Below the pieces are notes generated by a model that worked only from the letters and a program-made list of their open reading frames with translations, had not been told where the DNA came from and did not search any database. A program made the translations under genes and the position numbers. This document shows positions 17,144-26,309 of a stretch of DNA of 47,760 nt, in pieces; position 1 is the stretch's first letter; each line of letters begins with the position of its first letter. The stretch is from Bacillus subtilis (GTDB lineage Bacteria > Bacillota > Bacilli > Bacillales > Bacillaceae_C), in contig NZ_VTQV01000033.1 of NCBI RefSeq assembly GCF_008764245.1, positions 1 to 47,760 on the forward strand. Direction: 5' to 3'.

Positions 17144-20100
17144 GTGAATATTCCATTAACTCAAGATAAAATCATCGAAATGTGTGGCACAGCCTCCTTC
17201 AAAAGAGGTAAAGCTTATTATGAGGCGAATAAAGTAACCATTCAAAAAGACGACTTCACTCGTTGTGAAGCGACCGTTACCGGAGTAGAAGACTTTCATG
17301 TCACGATCGAAAGGGATGAGAGTGGCGAGATTCGAACGGAATGTAGCTGTCCGCCGCTGCCTTCTTTTAAACACGATTGTCAGCATATCGCGGCAGTGTT
17401 AGTTGCGATCCATAATGGGACAGCCCACCTTAGCCAAAATCAAGATTTTACGGAAGATTTGTTTCACGTATTCCATCATGAGGAAAAACAATCAAGTCGA
17501 CATCAGCTTCATTTTGAGAATAGGCAAGTACTGGACGTCACCTTTCTCTGTAAGTCTGTCACGGTTAAGGATGGACAGAGTATGTTAGGCATTGAAGTGT
17601 TGGTGGGAGCGAATCATGCGCCCAATCTCCGGACATTTTTGGAAAATGTGAAAAGGGGAAATCTGAGCCGACTTTCCCCTACCTTCACCTATGATCCAAA
17701 GCGCCACTGCTTTCAGGAGGAAACAGATGCCGTTATTCAACAGCTAATCCAAGTGACGCGAGATGAAGAGATGTATGTGGACACATTACCAGACAAAACA
17801 AAGTGGGCATGTAGCAACGATATTTTACTCATTCCCCCCTCTTCTTGGGAACGACTAGCCCCTTTACTATCCAATGCTCCTTTGGTGAAATTGGCCTATG
17901 GTGAGAAGCGGTTTGACGCCTTTCGCCTTTCCGACGAGCCACTACCTTTACAATTTGATCTTTCGGGGATGACAGACGGAGATTATCAACTCAAAATTAA
18001 AGGCTTGCGGCAAATGTTAGTGTTAAATGCCTATCAAACCGTTCTTTCGGAAGGAAAGGTGGTTTTACTTGATCGAAAGGATTGTGCACGTCTTTCTGCG
18101 TTAAAGCAAATGCTTGCATCTTCTCATGCCAATCAAATCTTCATTCCCCAAAGGCAAATCCATGATTTTATAGAAAAAGTTGTGCCCGGTTTGAAAAGGT
18201 TAGGAGAAGTCCAGCTAGCAGGGAATATTTCTGAAGGATTTTCAAGAACACCACTGGTCGCTAAATTATACTTGGATCGTGTCAAAAATCGCCTCCTCGC
18301 CGGATTAGAATTTCACTATGATGGGATTGTTATTAATCCGTTGGAGCGGGAGTTAGAGATTGGACCCGTGCTCATTAGGGATTTGGATAAAGAAGAGGCA
18401 ATTCTTCAATTTATGAAAGAGAGTTCTTTTGCCCAAACGGAGGGTGGCTATTTTTTGCACAATGAAAAATTGGAATATGACTTTTTGTATCATAGGCTCC
18501 CTAAATTGGAGAAACTTGTGCAAGTATATGCGACAACGGCTGTTCGGAGTCGAGTTTTTAAAGAGAAAGCTCATCCGCGGATTAAAGTAGGCTTCAAAAA
18601 GGAACGGACAAATTGGTTGGAATTCAAATTTGAGATGGATGGCATTCCTGAAAGGGAGATTCGTGAAGTTTTAGCGGCACTTGAAGAGAAACGCAAGTAT
18701 TACCGTTTACGTAGCGGGGCTCTTCTTTCTCTTGAAACGAGGGAGTTTGAAGAAATTCAGCGTTTCCTTCGCGCCGCTCCGATTCAAGATGAAGATCTGG
18801 AAAGTGGCCTCCATATCCCTGTTGTTCGTGGCTTTCAGTTGCTGGATTCGACAGATGATCCGGATGTTTTCAAGCTAGAGAAATCTTTCCGGCAATTTCT
18901 AAAAGTTATCCAAGATCCGAATCGATTGGACTTCAAAGTGCCGAAATCGTTAGAGTCGATCTTACATGAGTATCAGAAGCATGGTTACAGATGGATGAAG
19001 GCACTCGCCCGTTTCGGCTTCGGAGGGATCCTTGCCGATGATATGGGGTTAGGGAAAACGCTACAAAGTATTGCGTTTATCTTATCAGAAGTGCCTGATA
19101 TTCGTAAAAGAAAGCGACCGGTTCTCATTGTTTGCCCCTCCTCTCTTACCTATAACTGGAAAAAGGAAATCAATCACTTTGCGGCCGATCTCAAAGTAAC
19201 GATCATCGATGGTCAAAAAGCCAAACGAATCGTTTTACAGAAGAATGTAGCTGATCACGATGTGGTGATTACCTCTTACCCATTATTACGTGCAGATATC
19301 AAGTGGTACGAAAAACAGTCTTTCCATACAGTGTTTTTTGATGAGGCACAGGCTTTCAAAAATCCTTTCACCCAAACGGCAAAAGCGGTGAATAAAGTGC
19401 GAGCCGATCATTACTTCGCGCTGACAGGGACACCGATTGAAAATTCATTGGAGGAGCTATGGTCGATTTTCCATGTTGTTTTTCCTGAATTGTTTCAAGG
19501 GTTGAAGGAATACAGTAACCTTCCAAGGAAAAAGATCATCCGCAGGATTCGCCCGTTTTTATTGCGAAGAACGAAAGCAGATGTACTCGCGGAATTACCC
19601 GAGAAAACAACAGCACAGGAATCGGTGGAACTACTTCCCGATCAGAAAAAACTGTATGCTGCTTATTTGGCCAAATTGAGGCATGATACTTTAAAGCATT
19701 TGGACAAAGATACGCTTCGAAAAAATAAGATTAGAATCCTCGCTGGTTTGACACGCCTCCGGCAAATTTGTTGTCACCCGGCCTTGTTTGTGGACGGCTA
19801 TAAAGGGAGTTCAGCGAAGTTTGAACAACTGTTCCAACTTTTGGAGGAAGCTAGGCTTGCTGGAAGAAGAGTATTGATTTTCTCACAGTTCACAAAGATG
19901 CTTCAACTCATTGGGAGAGAACTAGCGATGCAAGGACAGTCGTATTTCTATCTTGATGGACAAACGCCAGCTGAAGAACGATTGGAAAGATGTCATCGAT
20001 TTAATGCAGGAGAACGTCATGTTTTTCTCATTTCCTTAAAAGCGGGTGGGACAGGCCTCAACCTAACGGGTGCCGATACGGTTATCCTTTACGACACTTG

Positions 20101-20350
20101 GTGGAACCCGGCCGTTGAGGAACAAGCGGCCGATCGTGTCCACAGAATCGGGCAGACAAAGCCTGTTCAAGTGATCAAACTAGTCGCGCGTGGCACCATT
20201 GAGGAAAAAATGAATGAACTACAAGAGAAAAAGCGGCACCTCATTGATGAAGTCATTGATTCAAAGGAGAAATTCTCCTCCTTGCTTACAGAAGAGGATA
20301 TTCGGGAAATATTGGCGATTCAGAAGGGGAAGGAAGATGTCGTAAACTAG
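17144..20350 (+). CDS. SNF2-family helicase with N-terminal SWIM zinc finger
   Basis: The 1068-residue protein starts with a SWIM zinc finger (C67-x-C69, C79-x-H81 in ECSCPPLPSFKHDCQHIAAV). A long middle region of the bacterial SNF2-associated type follows, then a complete SNF2 motor: Walker A ADDMGLGKTLQ (about 630), VFFDEAQAFKN (about 732), LTGTPIENS, and motif VI QAADRVHRIGQTKPVQV. SNF2 motors translocate on double-stranded DNA and remodel protein-DNA complexes; the bacterial function is poorly known. B. subtilis has related ywqA (SNF2) and ywqB (SWIM) genes, whereas here both parts are in one protein. The GTG start has AGAAGGAGG. It is close enough to the upstream helicase gene to share a transcript. 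Confidence 0.9.
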   Translation: MNIPLTQDKIIEMCGTASFKRGKAYYEANKVTIQKDDFTRCEATVTGVEDFHVTIERDESGEIRTECSCPPLPSFKHDCQHIAAVLVAIHNGTAHLSQNQDFTEDLFHVFHHEEKQSSRHQLHFENRQVLDVTFLCKSVTVKDGQSMLGIEVLVGANHAPNLRTFLENVKRGNLSRLSPTFTYDPKRHCFQEETDAVIQQLIQVTRDEEMYVDTLPDKTKWACSNDILLIPPSSWERLAPLLSNAPLVKLAYGEKRFDAFRLSDEPLPLQFDLSGMTDGDYQLKIKGLRQMLVLNAYQTVLSEGKVVLLDRKDCARLSALKQMLASSHANQIFIPQRQIHDFIEKVVPGLKRLGEVQLAGNISEGFSRTPLVAKLYLDRVKNRLLAGLEFHYDGIVINPLERELEIGPVLIRDLDKEEAILQFMKESSFAQTEGGYFLHNEKLEYDFLYHRLPKLEKLVQVYATTAVRSRVFKEKAHPRIKVGFKKERTNWLEFKFEMDGIPEREIREVLAALEEKRKYYRLRSGALLSLETREFEEIQRFLRAAPIQDEDLESGLHIPVVRGFQLLDSTDDPDVFKLEKSFRQFLKVIQDPNRLDFKVPKSLESILHEYQKHGYRWMKALARFGFGGILADDMGLGKTLQSIAFILSEVPDIRKRKRPVLIVCPSSLTYNWKKEINHFAADLKVTIIDGQKAKRIVLQKNVADHDVVITSYPLLRADIKWYEKQSFHTVFFDEAQAFKNPFTQTAKAVNKVRADHYFALTGTPIENSLEELWSIFHVVFPELFQGLKEYSNLPRKKIIRRIRPFLLRRTKADVLAELPEKTTAQESVELLPDQKKLYAAYLAKLRHDTLKHLDKDTLRKNKIRILAGLTRLRQICCHPALFVDGYKGSSAKFEQLFQLLEEARLAGRRVLIFSQFTKMLQLIGRELAMQGQSYFYLDGQTPAEERLERCHRFNAGERHVFLISLKAGGTGLNLTGADTVILYDTWWNPAVEEQAADRVHRIGQTKPVQVIKLVARGTIEEKMNELQEKKRHLIDEVIDSKEKFSSLLTEEDIREILAIQKGKEDVVN

Positions 20351-20397
20351 GGCATCCTCCATAAAATGAAAAGGCATGACTCTACAGTTGCGGAGGA

Positions 20398-20445
20398 CCC
20401 CCCACTTCGAGTGAACTTCAGTGGTTGCTCGGTGGGGGGATTTTT
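20398..20445 (+). terminator. Terminator between SNF2 and bceB genes
   Basis: CCCCCCAC pairs with GTGGGGGG, with a further partial stem inside (CGAG/CTCG), and ATTTTT follows on the plus strand. It ends on the last bases of the convergent bceB stop codon region, so it probably insulates both genes. Confidence 0.85.
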
Positions 20446-22391
20446 CACAATGCTTCTTTAATGACCTTTTTATAGTAAAGAACAGATAAGATTCCAAAGA
20501 TCGAGTATAAGCCGGTATAGATCACCATGACAATCAACATGGGAGTCCACAACTCTGTGCCAAATAAAAACCAACCTGATTGGACAGCGAAATAGCTATG
20601 AGATAGACCGACAACCAAAGGAATACCAAAATTAAAGAGTTGTTTGGCCTGAATCCCTCTTACTAAATCTCCTTGGGTGAAGCCTAGTTTTCGTAATATC
20701 GTATAATTCGGCCTCTCGTCTTCACTTTCATCCATTTGTTTAAAGTAAAGGATACAACCAGATGTAATTAAAAAGGTGAGGCCCAAAAAGGCAACGATAA
20801 ACATGATTAGTCCCATGTTCAACTTCTGATCGATGCTTAATTGAAGCTGAGAAAGGTTTTGAGAATTCTTGCTAAAATCAAGGCTCTGAAACAGATCATT
20901 GGCCTCCGCCAATTTCGTATTGTCTTTAAGATCGATTCCGATAAATAGTGAGTAATCCATTTGGATATCTGGGTTAAGGTCGTTCTTCAAACGTTGAAAA
21001 ATGGCATCATTGACAATGGCAGTAGGCAGTCCTCCGTTCGTGAAATTATAGGGAATGGTGACTTTATCTTCTAATCCGATATATCTCTGCTGAATCGTTT
21101 CCTTTTGTCCTACCCATTCAATGTTGCCTGTATCCTTAAGGGACATCATTTTCTTTAGGACATCACTATACCCTGTGAAAAACGTTTCGTCCTCTTTTAG
21201 ATCTACTCCCTTGACGTCTTTATCGCTAACAACGGGGAGGATCATGATATTTGGATTAAAGTTTACCTCATCCATATTCACATCCATTATTTCCTCCACA
21301 TTCACTTCCGCTTGAAGGACATCGATTTGTGTCTCACGATAATCTATATTTTTTTCCATTAAGGCTTCTTTGAATCGTTCCGCATCTTCAACACTTGTCA
21401 ATGAAAAATGAGTGGGTACATTACTTTTGGCACTCTTTTCTGCAGAATAATAAGAGATATAACTTAGAGATAATAAGCCAATAGCAAGTGCAGAGACGGT
21501 TGTGATAATCGTTAGTAAAAGGGCATTTGATTTCATGCGAAACATAATGGAAGAGAGGGATAACACTTCATTTATATTTAAGTACCCCTTTTTCTTTTTT
21601 CGGATAATATTTGTAATGAATGTAACAGATCCTTTATAAAACAAGTATGTGCCGATGATCACTGACCCAAGAATAAAAATCATCGCTAAGAAGAGTTGAA
21701 TCATATCGGAAAAGTCCCCATCAAACAACTTTGATGAAATATAATAACCTGACAGGATAAAAATGATCCCCAATGCCCCGAAAACGATGTCAAATAGGCT
21801 GATTTTCTTTATCCTTCCTTCAGCTGATGAAACCACTCTAAATAAGGATAGAATCGTTTGCCTCTTTATAAACATATAGTTCATGAGCAGGATGAAAAGG
21901 TAGATGACGGCAAAAACAATCAGTGTTTGAATCAGGGCTTCTGTAGAGAAGCGAAGCTCGGTGCTTGCCTCAATGCCCACCACTTTAAATAAAATCATCA
22001 TGATGAGTTTTGAACTAGAAAAGCCGACAAAAATTCCAAAAAGTAAGGAGCCAAAATAGAGAATAAAGTTTTCTGTGCTCAGAAGCTGGAAAATTTTATT
22101 TTTTGTCATTCCGATCAGCTGAAACAGGCCTATTTCCTTACTACGACGTTTTATAAAGAGTTTATTTGCGTATAAAAGGAAGATGGCGACAATGGACACG
22201 AGAAGAACGGAGGCCGATTTAATCGCGGCTCCCCCTTTGATAGACCCTTTCGTTTCATCCATAGATGGATCATATTGTAGGGTGACAAAGGCAAAATAAA
22301 GAGCCACACTAAAAATTAAAGCAAACACATAAAGATAATAATTTTTTATATTTTTCTTAAGGCTACGGAGGATGAGTTGATTAATACTCAT
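20445..22391 (-). CDS. bceB: Bce-type ABC transporter permease BceB
   Basis: This 648-residue membrane protein has the BceB layout: ten predicted helices, FtsX-like segments near both ends, and one large extracellular domain (about 310-520) between helices 7 and 8. In B. subtilis (646 residues) this permease binds lipid II-cycle intermediates, protects against bacitracin and similar peptides, and signals to BceS. The gene overlaps bceA by 11 bases, so translation is coupled. The order bceR-bceS-bceA-bceB is the standard one. Which peptide it answers to cannot be read from sequence. Confidence 0.9.
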   Translation of the reverse strand: MSINQLILRSLKKNIKNYYLYVFALIFSVALYFAFVTLQYDPSMDETKGSIKGGAAIKSASVLLVSIVAIFLLYANKLFIKRRSKEIGLFQLIGMTKNKIFQLLSTENFILYFGSLLFGIFVGFSSSKLIMMILFKVVGIEASTELRFSTEALIQTLIVFAVIYLFILLMNYMFIKRQTILSLFRVVSSAEGRIKKISLFDIVFGALGIIFILSGYYISSKLFDGDFSDMIQLFLAMIFILGSVIIGTYLFYKGSVTFITNIIRKKKKGYLNINEVLSLSSIMFRMKSNALLLTIITTVSALAIGLLSLSYISYYSAEKSAKSNVPTHFSLTSVEDAERFKEALMEKNIDYRETQIDVLQAEVNVEEIMDVNMDEVNFNPNIMILPVVSDKDVKGVDLKEDETFFTGYSDVLKKMMSLKDTGNIEWVGQKETIQQRYIGLEDKVTIPYNFTNGGLPTAIVNDAIFQRLKNDLNPDIQMDYSLFIGIDLKDNTKLAEANDLFQSLDFSKNSQNLSQLQLSIDQKLNMGLIMFIVAFLGLTFLITSGCILYFKQMDESEDERPNYTILRKLGFTQGDLVRGIQAKQLFNFGIPLVVGLSHSYFAVQSGWFLFGTELWTPMLIVMVIYTGLYSIFGILSVLYYKKVIKEAL

Positions 22392-23142
22392 TTTGCACCC
22401 CGCCCAATAAAGCTTGTGTCTTCATAATGTCGTTGAAAAAAGGCTGTCTTGATTGTTCGCCTTTATTTAATTGCGAATAGATTTGTCCATCTTTTATAAA
22501 AATCACTCGGCTACAGAAACTTGCAGCGGTTGGGTCGTGCGTCACCATAATGATAGTAGCTTTTCTTTTTTGATTTAATTCGCTTAGTTTGTTTAACAAA
22601 TCAGCGGCGGACTTTGAATCCAGTGCCCCTGTTGGTTCATCCGCAAAGATGATACTTGGCTGGTGGATAAAGGATCGGGCTGCGGAGGTGCGCTGTTTTT
22701 GACCACCCGAAATTTCATTTGGATACTTGTCTTTTACATCATAAATCCCAAGTTCTTTGGCAACTGTTTCAAATTTTTGCTGGGCTGCTTTTTTTGCTAC
22801 CTTTGTAATGGATAACGGCAATAAAATATTTTCTTTGACCGTCAATGTATCTAATAGGTTATATTCTTGAAATATGAACCCTAAATGATTCTTCCGAAAG
22901 GTTGCCAACTGTTTTTCCTTCATGTTGGTCATTTCTTTGCCATCAATTTTAATCGTGCCATTACTGACCTTATCGATGGAGGACAGTACATTCAGTAAGG
23001 TTGTCTTTCCTGATCCAGATGCCCCCATAATGCCGACAAATTCTCCTTGATCCACGCTAAGATCAATTCCTTTGAGCACTTCTTGCTTATTCAATTTATT
23101 GCCATAGCTTTTGTATAGTTTGGTCGCCTCTAATATCTTCAT
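22381..23142 (-). CDS. bceA: Bce-type ABC transporter ATPase BceA
   Basis: The 253-residue ATPase (same length as B. subtilis BceA) has Walker [10 protein letters not shown], signature ISGGQKQR, Walker [14 protein letters not shown] and the switch histidine in MVTHDPTA. The longer open frame extends to 23271, but the ATG at 23142 follows AAAGGAG and gives the family N-terminus [14 protein letters not shown]. The 100 bases between bceS and bceA contain a response-regulator-type dyad and a perfect TATAAT, so bceAB probably has its own inducible promoter as well as read-through from bceRS. Confidence 0.92.
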   Translation of the reverse strand: MKILEATKLYKSYGNKLNKQEVLKGIDLSVDQGEFVGIMGASGSGKTTLLNVLSSIDKVSNGTIKIDGKEMTNMKEKQLATFRKNHLGFIFQEYNLLDTLTVKENILLPLSITKVAKKAAQQKFETVAKELGIYDVKDKYPNEISGGQKQRTSAARSFIHQPSIIFADEPTGALDSKSAADLLNKLSELNQKRKATIIMVTHDPTAASFCSRVIFIKDGQIYSQLNKGEQSRQPFFNDIMKTQALLGGVQNEY

Positions 23143-23172
23143 TGAGCCACACTCCTTTGAATCAATAATTTC

Positions 23173-23178
23173 ATTATA
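23173..23178 (-). promoter_or_regulatory. -10 box of the bceA promoter
   Basis: On the minus strand this is a perfect TATAAT. The position 17 bases further upstream reads AGGAAA, a poor -35, which is typical of a promoter that needs an activator. The BceR-like dyad at 23225-23252 lies about 55 bases upstream of it. Confidence 0.6.
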
Positions 23179-23224
23179 AATAGTGTAACTACAGTTTTCC
23201 TTCGATTTGGCGAACAAATGAGGA

Positions 23225-23252
23225 AAGCATGTGACATTGTTGTCACATGCTT
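23225..23252 (-). promoter_or_regulatory. BceR-type operator upstream of bceA
   Basis: A perfect 12-bp inverted repeat around TTGT contains TGACA-TTGT-TGTCA. The published BceR box has the form TnACA-N4-TGTnA, so both half-sites and the spacing match. It covers the bceS stop codon and lies about 70 bases upstream of the predicted bceA transcription start. The same repeat would form a stable hairpin in the bceRS transcript. Confidence 0.7.
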
Positions 23253-24247
23253 GAAATGTGATGAAATTCATTTGCCTTAGGAAATATGAGTGTAAAAGTT
23301 GTGCCCTCTTGAGGTTTAGAGGTAACGCGGATTTGAATGAATAATGACTGTGCTGCTTTTTTAGCTAGATATAGTCCCATACCTGTTGCTCCGTTATCTC
23401 GATGTTGAAATGTAGAGGTAAAGCCTTTATCAAAAATTCTTGGCAGGTCTTTTGGGTCAATTCCACGTCCAAAATCCTGAATTTCTAAATGTGTATACTC
23501 GTCTTGTTGGTAGGTCTTGATAAGGATATCGGCTGATTCGCTGTATTTAATCGCATTTGTCAGCAATTGCCTGATGATAAAAGCTAACCATTTACTGTCA
23601 CTAAGGACTTCTCTTTTTTCTAAATCTACGTCAAAGCCAATTCCCTTTTGCAGACACCAAGATTGTAAGGCTTTAATTTCCGCGAAAATGATTGATTTTA
23701 TGGCGATTTTTTCAATATGCAAATCATTTTCAATAAAGGGCATACGTTTTTGGTGAAGTTGTTGATCAAGTAGTAAATGAATTCGCAGCCATTCATGAGT
23801 CAATTGTGTTTTGATTGTCTCATTGTCCAAACGGTCTATGATTAACTGCATCGCTGTTAATGGGGTTTTTACTTCATGGATCCAAGACAAGAGATCATCT
23901 TTTTCTTGTTCTAAATTCATGAAATGAACAGCTGCTTCTTTTTTTAGTTGCTTTGTTTGATCTGACAGTACTTCTTCAATGATTTGTTCAAACGGACTTT
24001 CCGCATGAATGATCGTGGTTAAATCAAGATTGGGATCCCAATCCTGCAGGCTTTTATAAAATTTTGTTTCTTTTTGGTAGCGAACGATCACAAATATAAT
24101 AAAGACCAAGCAGGATAAAAAGGCGATATAGAGAATGGGCGTTAACGGAATGGCTGGATCAATATAAGCAACAAAGACAAGGAGTAGTTGGAGAAAAAGA
24201 ACAAGAAAAATCCAGCTACACCTTTCAATGAAAAACCGTTTAATCAT
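23243..24247 (-). CDS. bceS: Intramembrane-sensing histidine kinase BceS
   Basis: This 334-residue kinase has two close membrane helices (about 11-28 and 35-55) with almost no extracellular loop, the hallmark of kinases that sense through a partner transporter. The phospho-acceptor is H124 in [14 protein letters not shown], and the ATP-binding domain shows the N box (LTNAIKYSE) and G boxes ([17 protein letters not shown]). In B. subtilis BceS reads transport flux through BceAB. Its start overlaps the end of bceR by 8 bases. Confidence 0.92.
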   Translation of the reverse strand: MIKRFFIERCSWIFLVLFLQLLLVFVAYIDPAIPLTPILYIAFLSCLVFIIFVIVRYQKETKFYKSLQDWDPNLDLTTIIHAESPFEQIIEEVLSDQTKQLKKEAAVHFMNLEQEKDDLLSWIHEVKTPLTAMQLIIDRLDNETIKTQLTHEWLRIHLLLDQQLHQKRMPFIENDLHIEKIAIKSIIFAEIKALQSWCLQKGIGFDVDLEKREVLSDSKWLAFIIRQLLTNAIKYSESADILIKTYQQDEYTHLEIQDFGRGIDPKDLPRIFDKGFTSTFQHRDNGATGMGLYLAKKAAQSLFIQIRVTSKPQEGTTFTLIFPKANEFHHISSM

Positions 24248-24935
24248 ATGAAAGGTCCTTTTCTACAGCGAGGTATCCTTGTCCCACTTTTGTTTCAATA
24301 TAACGTCCTAAATCAAGTTGTTCTAGCTTTTTCCGCAACCGATTCACATTTACAGTTAATGTATTATCACTGATAAAGCGTTCATCGTCCCATAAGCTCT
24401 TGATAAGTTCGTCTCGAGTGACAATTTTATTTTTTTGTTCGATCAACACTTTTAATATGAACATTTCATTCTTTGTTAATTCAATTGATCCGCTCTCATT
24501 TTGAATCATATTTTTTTCGTAATCGACCGTTGCGCCGTTCCATGTCTTAAGCGAAATTTCTTCCGTATTATAATTGTAGGTACGACGGAGAATGGCTTGG
24601 ATTTTTGCGATTAACACATCGAAATGAAACGGCTTTTGGATATAATCATCTGCACCAAGCTGCATGGACATCACCATATCTGTAGGGTGATCACGCGATG
24701 ATAAAAAGATGATGGGAACTTTCGAATGGGAGCGAATCATGCGGCACCAATGAAACCCATCGAATTTCGGCAACTGAATATCGATGATGACTAAATCTGG
24801 TTTTAAAGTTGTAAATTCTTGCATAACCGTACTAAAATCAGCAATTCCATGTACATCATAAGACCATTGTAATAATCTGTCTTTGATTTCCCGAAAAAGA
24901 GTTGCATCATCTTCAATAAGTAAGAGCTTAAACAC
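24240..24935 (-). CDS. bceR: OmpR-family response regulator BceR
   Basis: The 231-residue regulator has a receiver domain (acidic pocket EDD at 8-10, phospho-acceptor D52 in VIIDIQLPKFDG, K near QKPFHF) and a C-terminal winged helix. Long stretches match B. subtilis BceR as I remember it, including FHWCRMIRS and VNVNRLRKKLEQ, and the length is the same. The start is GTG 24935 (MFKLLLIEDD); upstream in-frame GTGs at 24947/24944 belong to the GGTGA ribosome region. It should bind the TGACA-N4-TGTCA dyad before bceA. Confidence 0.92.
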   Translation of the reverse strand: MFKLLLIEDDATLFREIKDRLLQWSYDVHGIADFSTVMQEFTTLKPDLVIIDIQLPKFDGFHWCRMIRSHSKVPIIFLSSRDHPTDMVMSMQLGADDYIQKPFHFDVLIAKIQAILRRTYNYNTEEISLKTWNGATVDYEKNMIQNESGSIELTKNEMFILKVLIEQKNKIVTRDELIKSLWDDERFISDNTLTVNVNRLRKKLEQLDLGRYIETKVGQGYLAVEKDLSYD

Positions 24936-25064
24936 TCGATTCACCACACTTTTACTTTGCTTTAAATTGTATAGAAAGACATTATGGTTTGTCTATCAAA
25001 AAGAGCTTACAAAGGGATGACTGCATAGTTGCATTATTCCTTTTATATTGAAAGTGGGCAATGA

Positions 25065-25157
25065 TTGACCGTTTTATAAATCTAGTTTAAAAATGGTCTC
25101 TCCCCATTATCGGATAATGAATGGAAGCCGTGTCTGTTTGGACAAGGCTTCATTTTT
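25065..25157 (+). ncRNA. Candidate short RNA: orphan promoter plus terminator
   Basis: TTGACC (25065-25070), a 17-base spacer and TAAAAA (25088-25093) form a promoter pointing right. About 30 bases later is a terminator: GAAGCC-g-TGTC paired with GACA-a-GGCTTC (25124-25151), then ATTTTT. Between them is a small hairpin, CATTAT-CGG-ATAATG. The unit would produce an RNA of about 55-60 bases with no open reading frame. No plus-strand gene upstream would need this terminator. This is inference from sequence only. Confidence 0.35.
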
Positions 25158-25249
25158 CTGTACGAAGAGTGTTTTGTTTGTGGATTTATTACAGTATATA
25201 TTTAATTTTTCCACTTGTTGATAAAAATGTCCATAGTAAGATTATGAGA

Positions 25250-25380
25250 TAGCGTCTGGTGAAAGCGGAGTCATGGGGTCTGCAGGACGCAAAGACGTGA
25301 CGATTTTTGTTGCGAATTTAGGCCAACAGGATGTTGGTCAAAACGGCGTGGCGATTTGAAGTGGCGCCTTTAGCCGTTTA
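25250..25380 (+). ncRNA. Folded intergenic element of unknown class
   Basis: Three consecutive stems can be drawn. In the first, AGTCA/TGAC outside and GTCT/AGAC inside enclose GCAGGACGCAA (25269-25301). In the second, GGCCAAC pairs with GTTGGTC around AGGAT (25321-25339). In the third, AAACGGC pairs with GCCGTTT over 7 bp, with inner GGCG/CGCC (25341-25379). The region is clearly more GC-rich than its surroundings. I believe similar cassettes occur between genes in other Bacillaceae but cannot check. It lies about 110 bases before the next gene, so it may be a leader RNA, a small RNA or a dispersed repeat. Confidence 0.45.
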
Positions 25381-25487
25381 TCCTTTGTGCATCCATTTGA
25401 TCCTTACTTTTGAACATTCTCTAATACGTGATTATAGAATCTGTAGCGAATATGGCTGTTATGTCTTTTAGGAAAGGAAGGGTATTT

Positions 25488-26237
25488 GTGCAATCAACTC
25501 AACGAAAGGATGGAAAGGTCGTTGCCTTTGCTCAATCTAGATCAAATGCAAGTAAATTTCGCCATGATTATCCCCTGACAAATGAATTACGGAACGAGTT
25601 ATTAGGTGATGTGTATACGCAATTTACTAATTTTGTCTTAAGGGAGGAATATATGGCTTCTCAACCTTTTTTAAGGGAATTTATGGAGAGCTACGATCTT
25701 GAGGAAGAAAAATCTTATGCATTGGAATTTAATCTATTTTGGTCGAAAGTTCTATATACAGCATGCCATCATAAGAAATTAAACTACATAAGCCATTTCA
25801 TCGCCCGAAATATTCAACAGGATCGACAGCGATCCCCACTTATTTATCATTGGTTAAGAGAATGGGAGAAGGCCGTTCCTAACTTTTATCGTATTGATTT
25901 TAAATATAGTCACCGAGAATGGTTGGTAACGAATCTTTTAACAGATGAAATCGTCGAGGTGATGGTCCGTGATACCCATACCATTCCTGCTCTGACTGGG
26001 GAGATCGTAATGGGTACATTAATTCCAATCGGGAACAGGATTTACTTTCCAATCGTCGACTTTTACCATTTTGACTTTTCCGTAAAAGAGGAAATTACCG
26101 TTCACCTTCAGAAAAACTATCATCAATATATAAAGGAATCTTCTTTCTATGAAGCCTTTTTTCGTATTCTCTCAGAAGTATTAGAAATGGAGCAGGTCAT
26201 GATAAGGGGAAATCATAGAACAATAGCGGCCTATTAA
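25488..26237 (+). CDS. Protein of unknown function, 249 residues
   Basis: I do not recognise this family. The product is soluble, with no signal peptide or membrane segment. The N-terminal 130 residues are charged and helical. The C-terminal part (REWLVTNLLTDEIVEVMVRD, then GEIVMGTLIPIGNRIYFPIVDF) looks like a small beta-barrel ending in an amphipathic helix. The frame is open from 25428. GTG 25488 was chosen because GGAAAGGAAGG precedes it at 6 bases; the ATG at 25461 is possible. It stands alone behind the folded element at 25.25-25.38 kb and has its own downstream hairpin, so it is a single-gene unit. Confidence 0.7.
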   Translation: MQSTQRKDGKVVAFAQSRSNASKFRHDYPLTNELRNELLGDVYTQFTNFVLREEYMASQPFLREFMESYDLEEEKSYALEFNLFWSKVLYTACHHKKLNYISHFIARNIQQDRQRSPLIYHWLREWEKAVPNFYRIDFKYSHREWLVTNLLTDEIVEVMVRDTHTIPALTGEIVMGTLIPIGNRIYFPIVDFYHFDFSVKEEITVHLQKNYHQYIKESSFYEAFFRILSEVLEMEQVMIRGNHRTIAAY

Positions 26238-26243
26238 TTGCTA

Positions 26244-26290
26244 CAAATGGAATAGAAGGTCCTTCTTTGGGAAGGCGACTATTCCATTTG
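26244..26290 (+). terminator. Hairpin between the unknown gene and the ABC permease gene
   Basis: CAAATGGAATAG pairs perfectly with CTATTCCATTTG, with an inner CCTTC/GGAAGG stem. It lies between two converging genes, where a bidirectional terminator is expected. The T run (26307-26313) is some distance away, so efficiency is uncertain. Confidence 0.65.
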
Positions 26291-26309
26291 CATGTTTAGA
26301 GAAGTTTTT

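Noticed and set aside
23143-23271. N-terminal extension of BceA (43 extra residues)
   Set aside because: The extension covers the operator and promoter region. The ATG at 23142 has the ribosome site and the family N-terminus.
25260-25301. c-di-GMP-I riboswitch or CcpA cre site
   Set aside because: GGACGCAAAG recalls the riboswitch, but the ACAGGGCAAACC segment and the second helix are missing. TGAAAGCGGAGTCA matches cre with one mismatch but lies inside a stem, over 200 bases from the gene.
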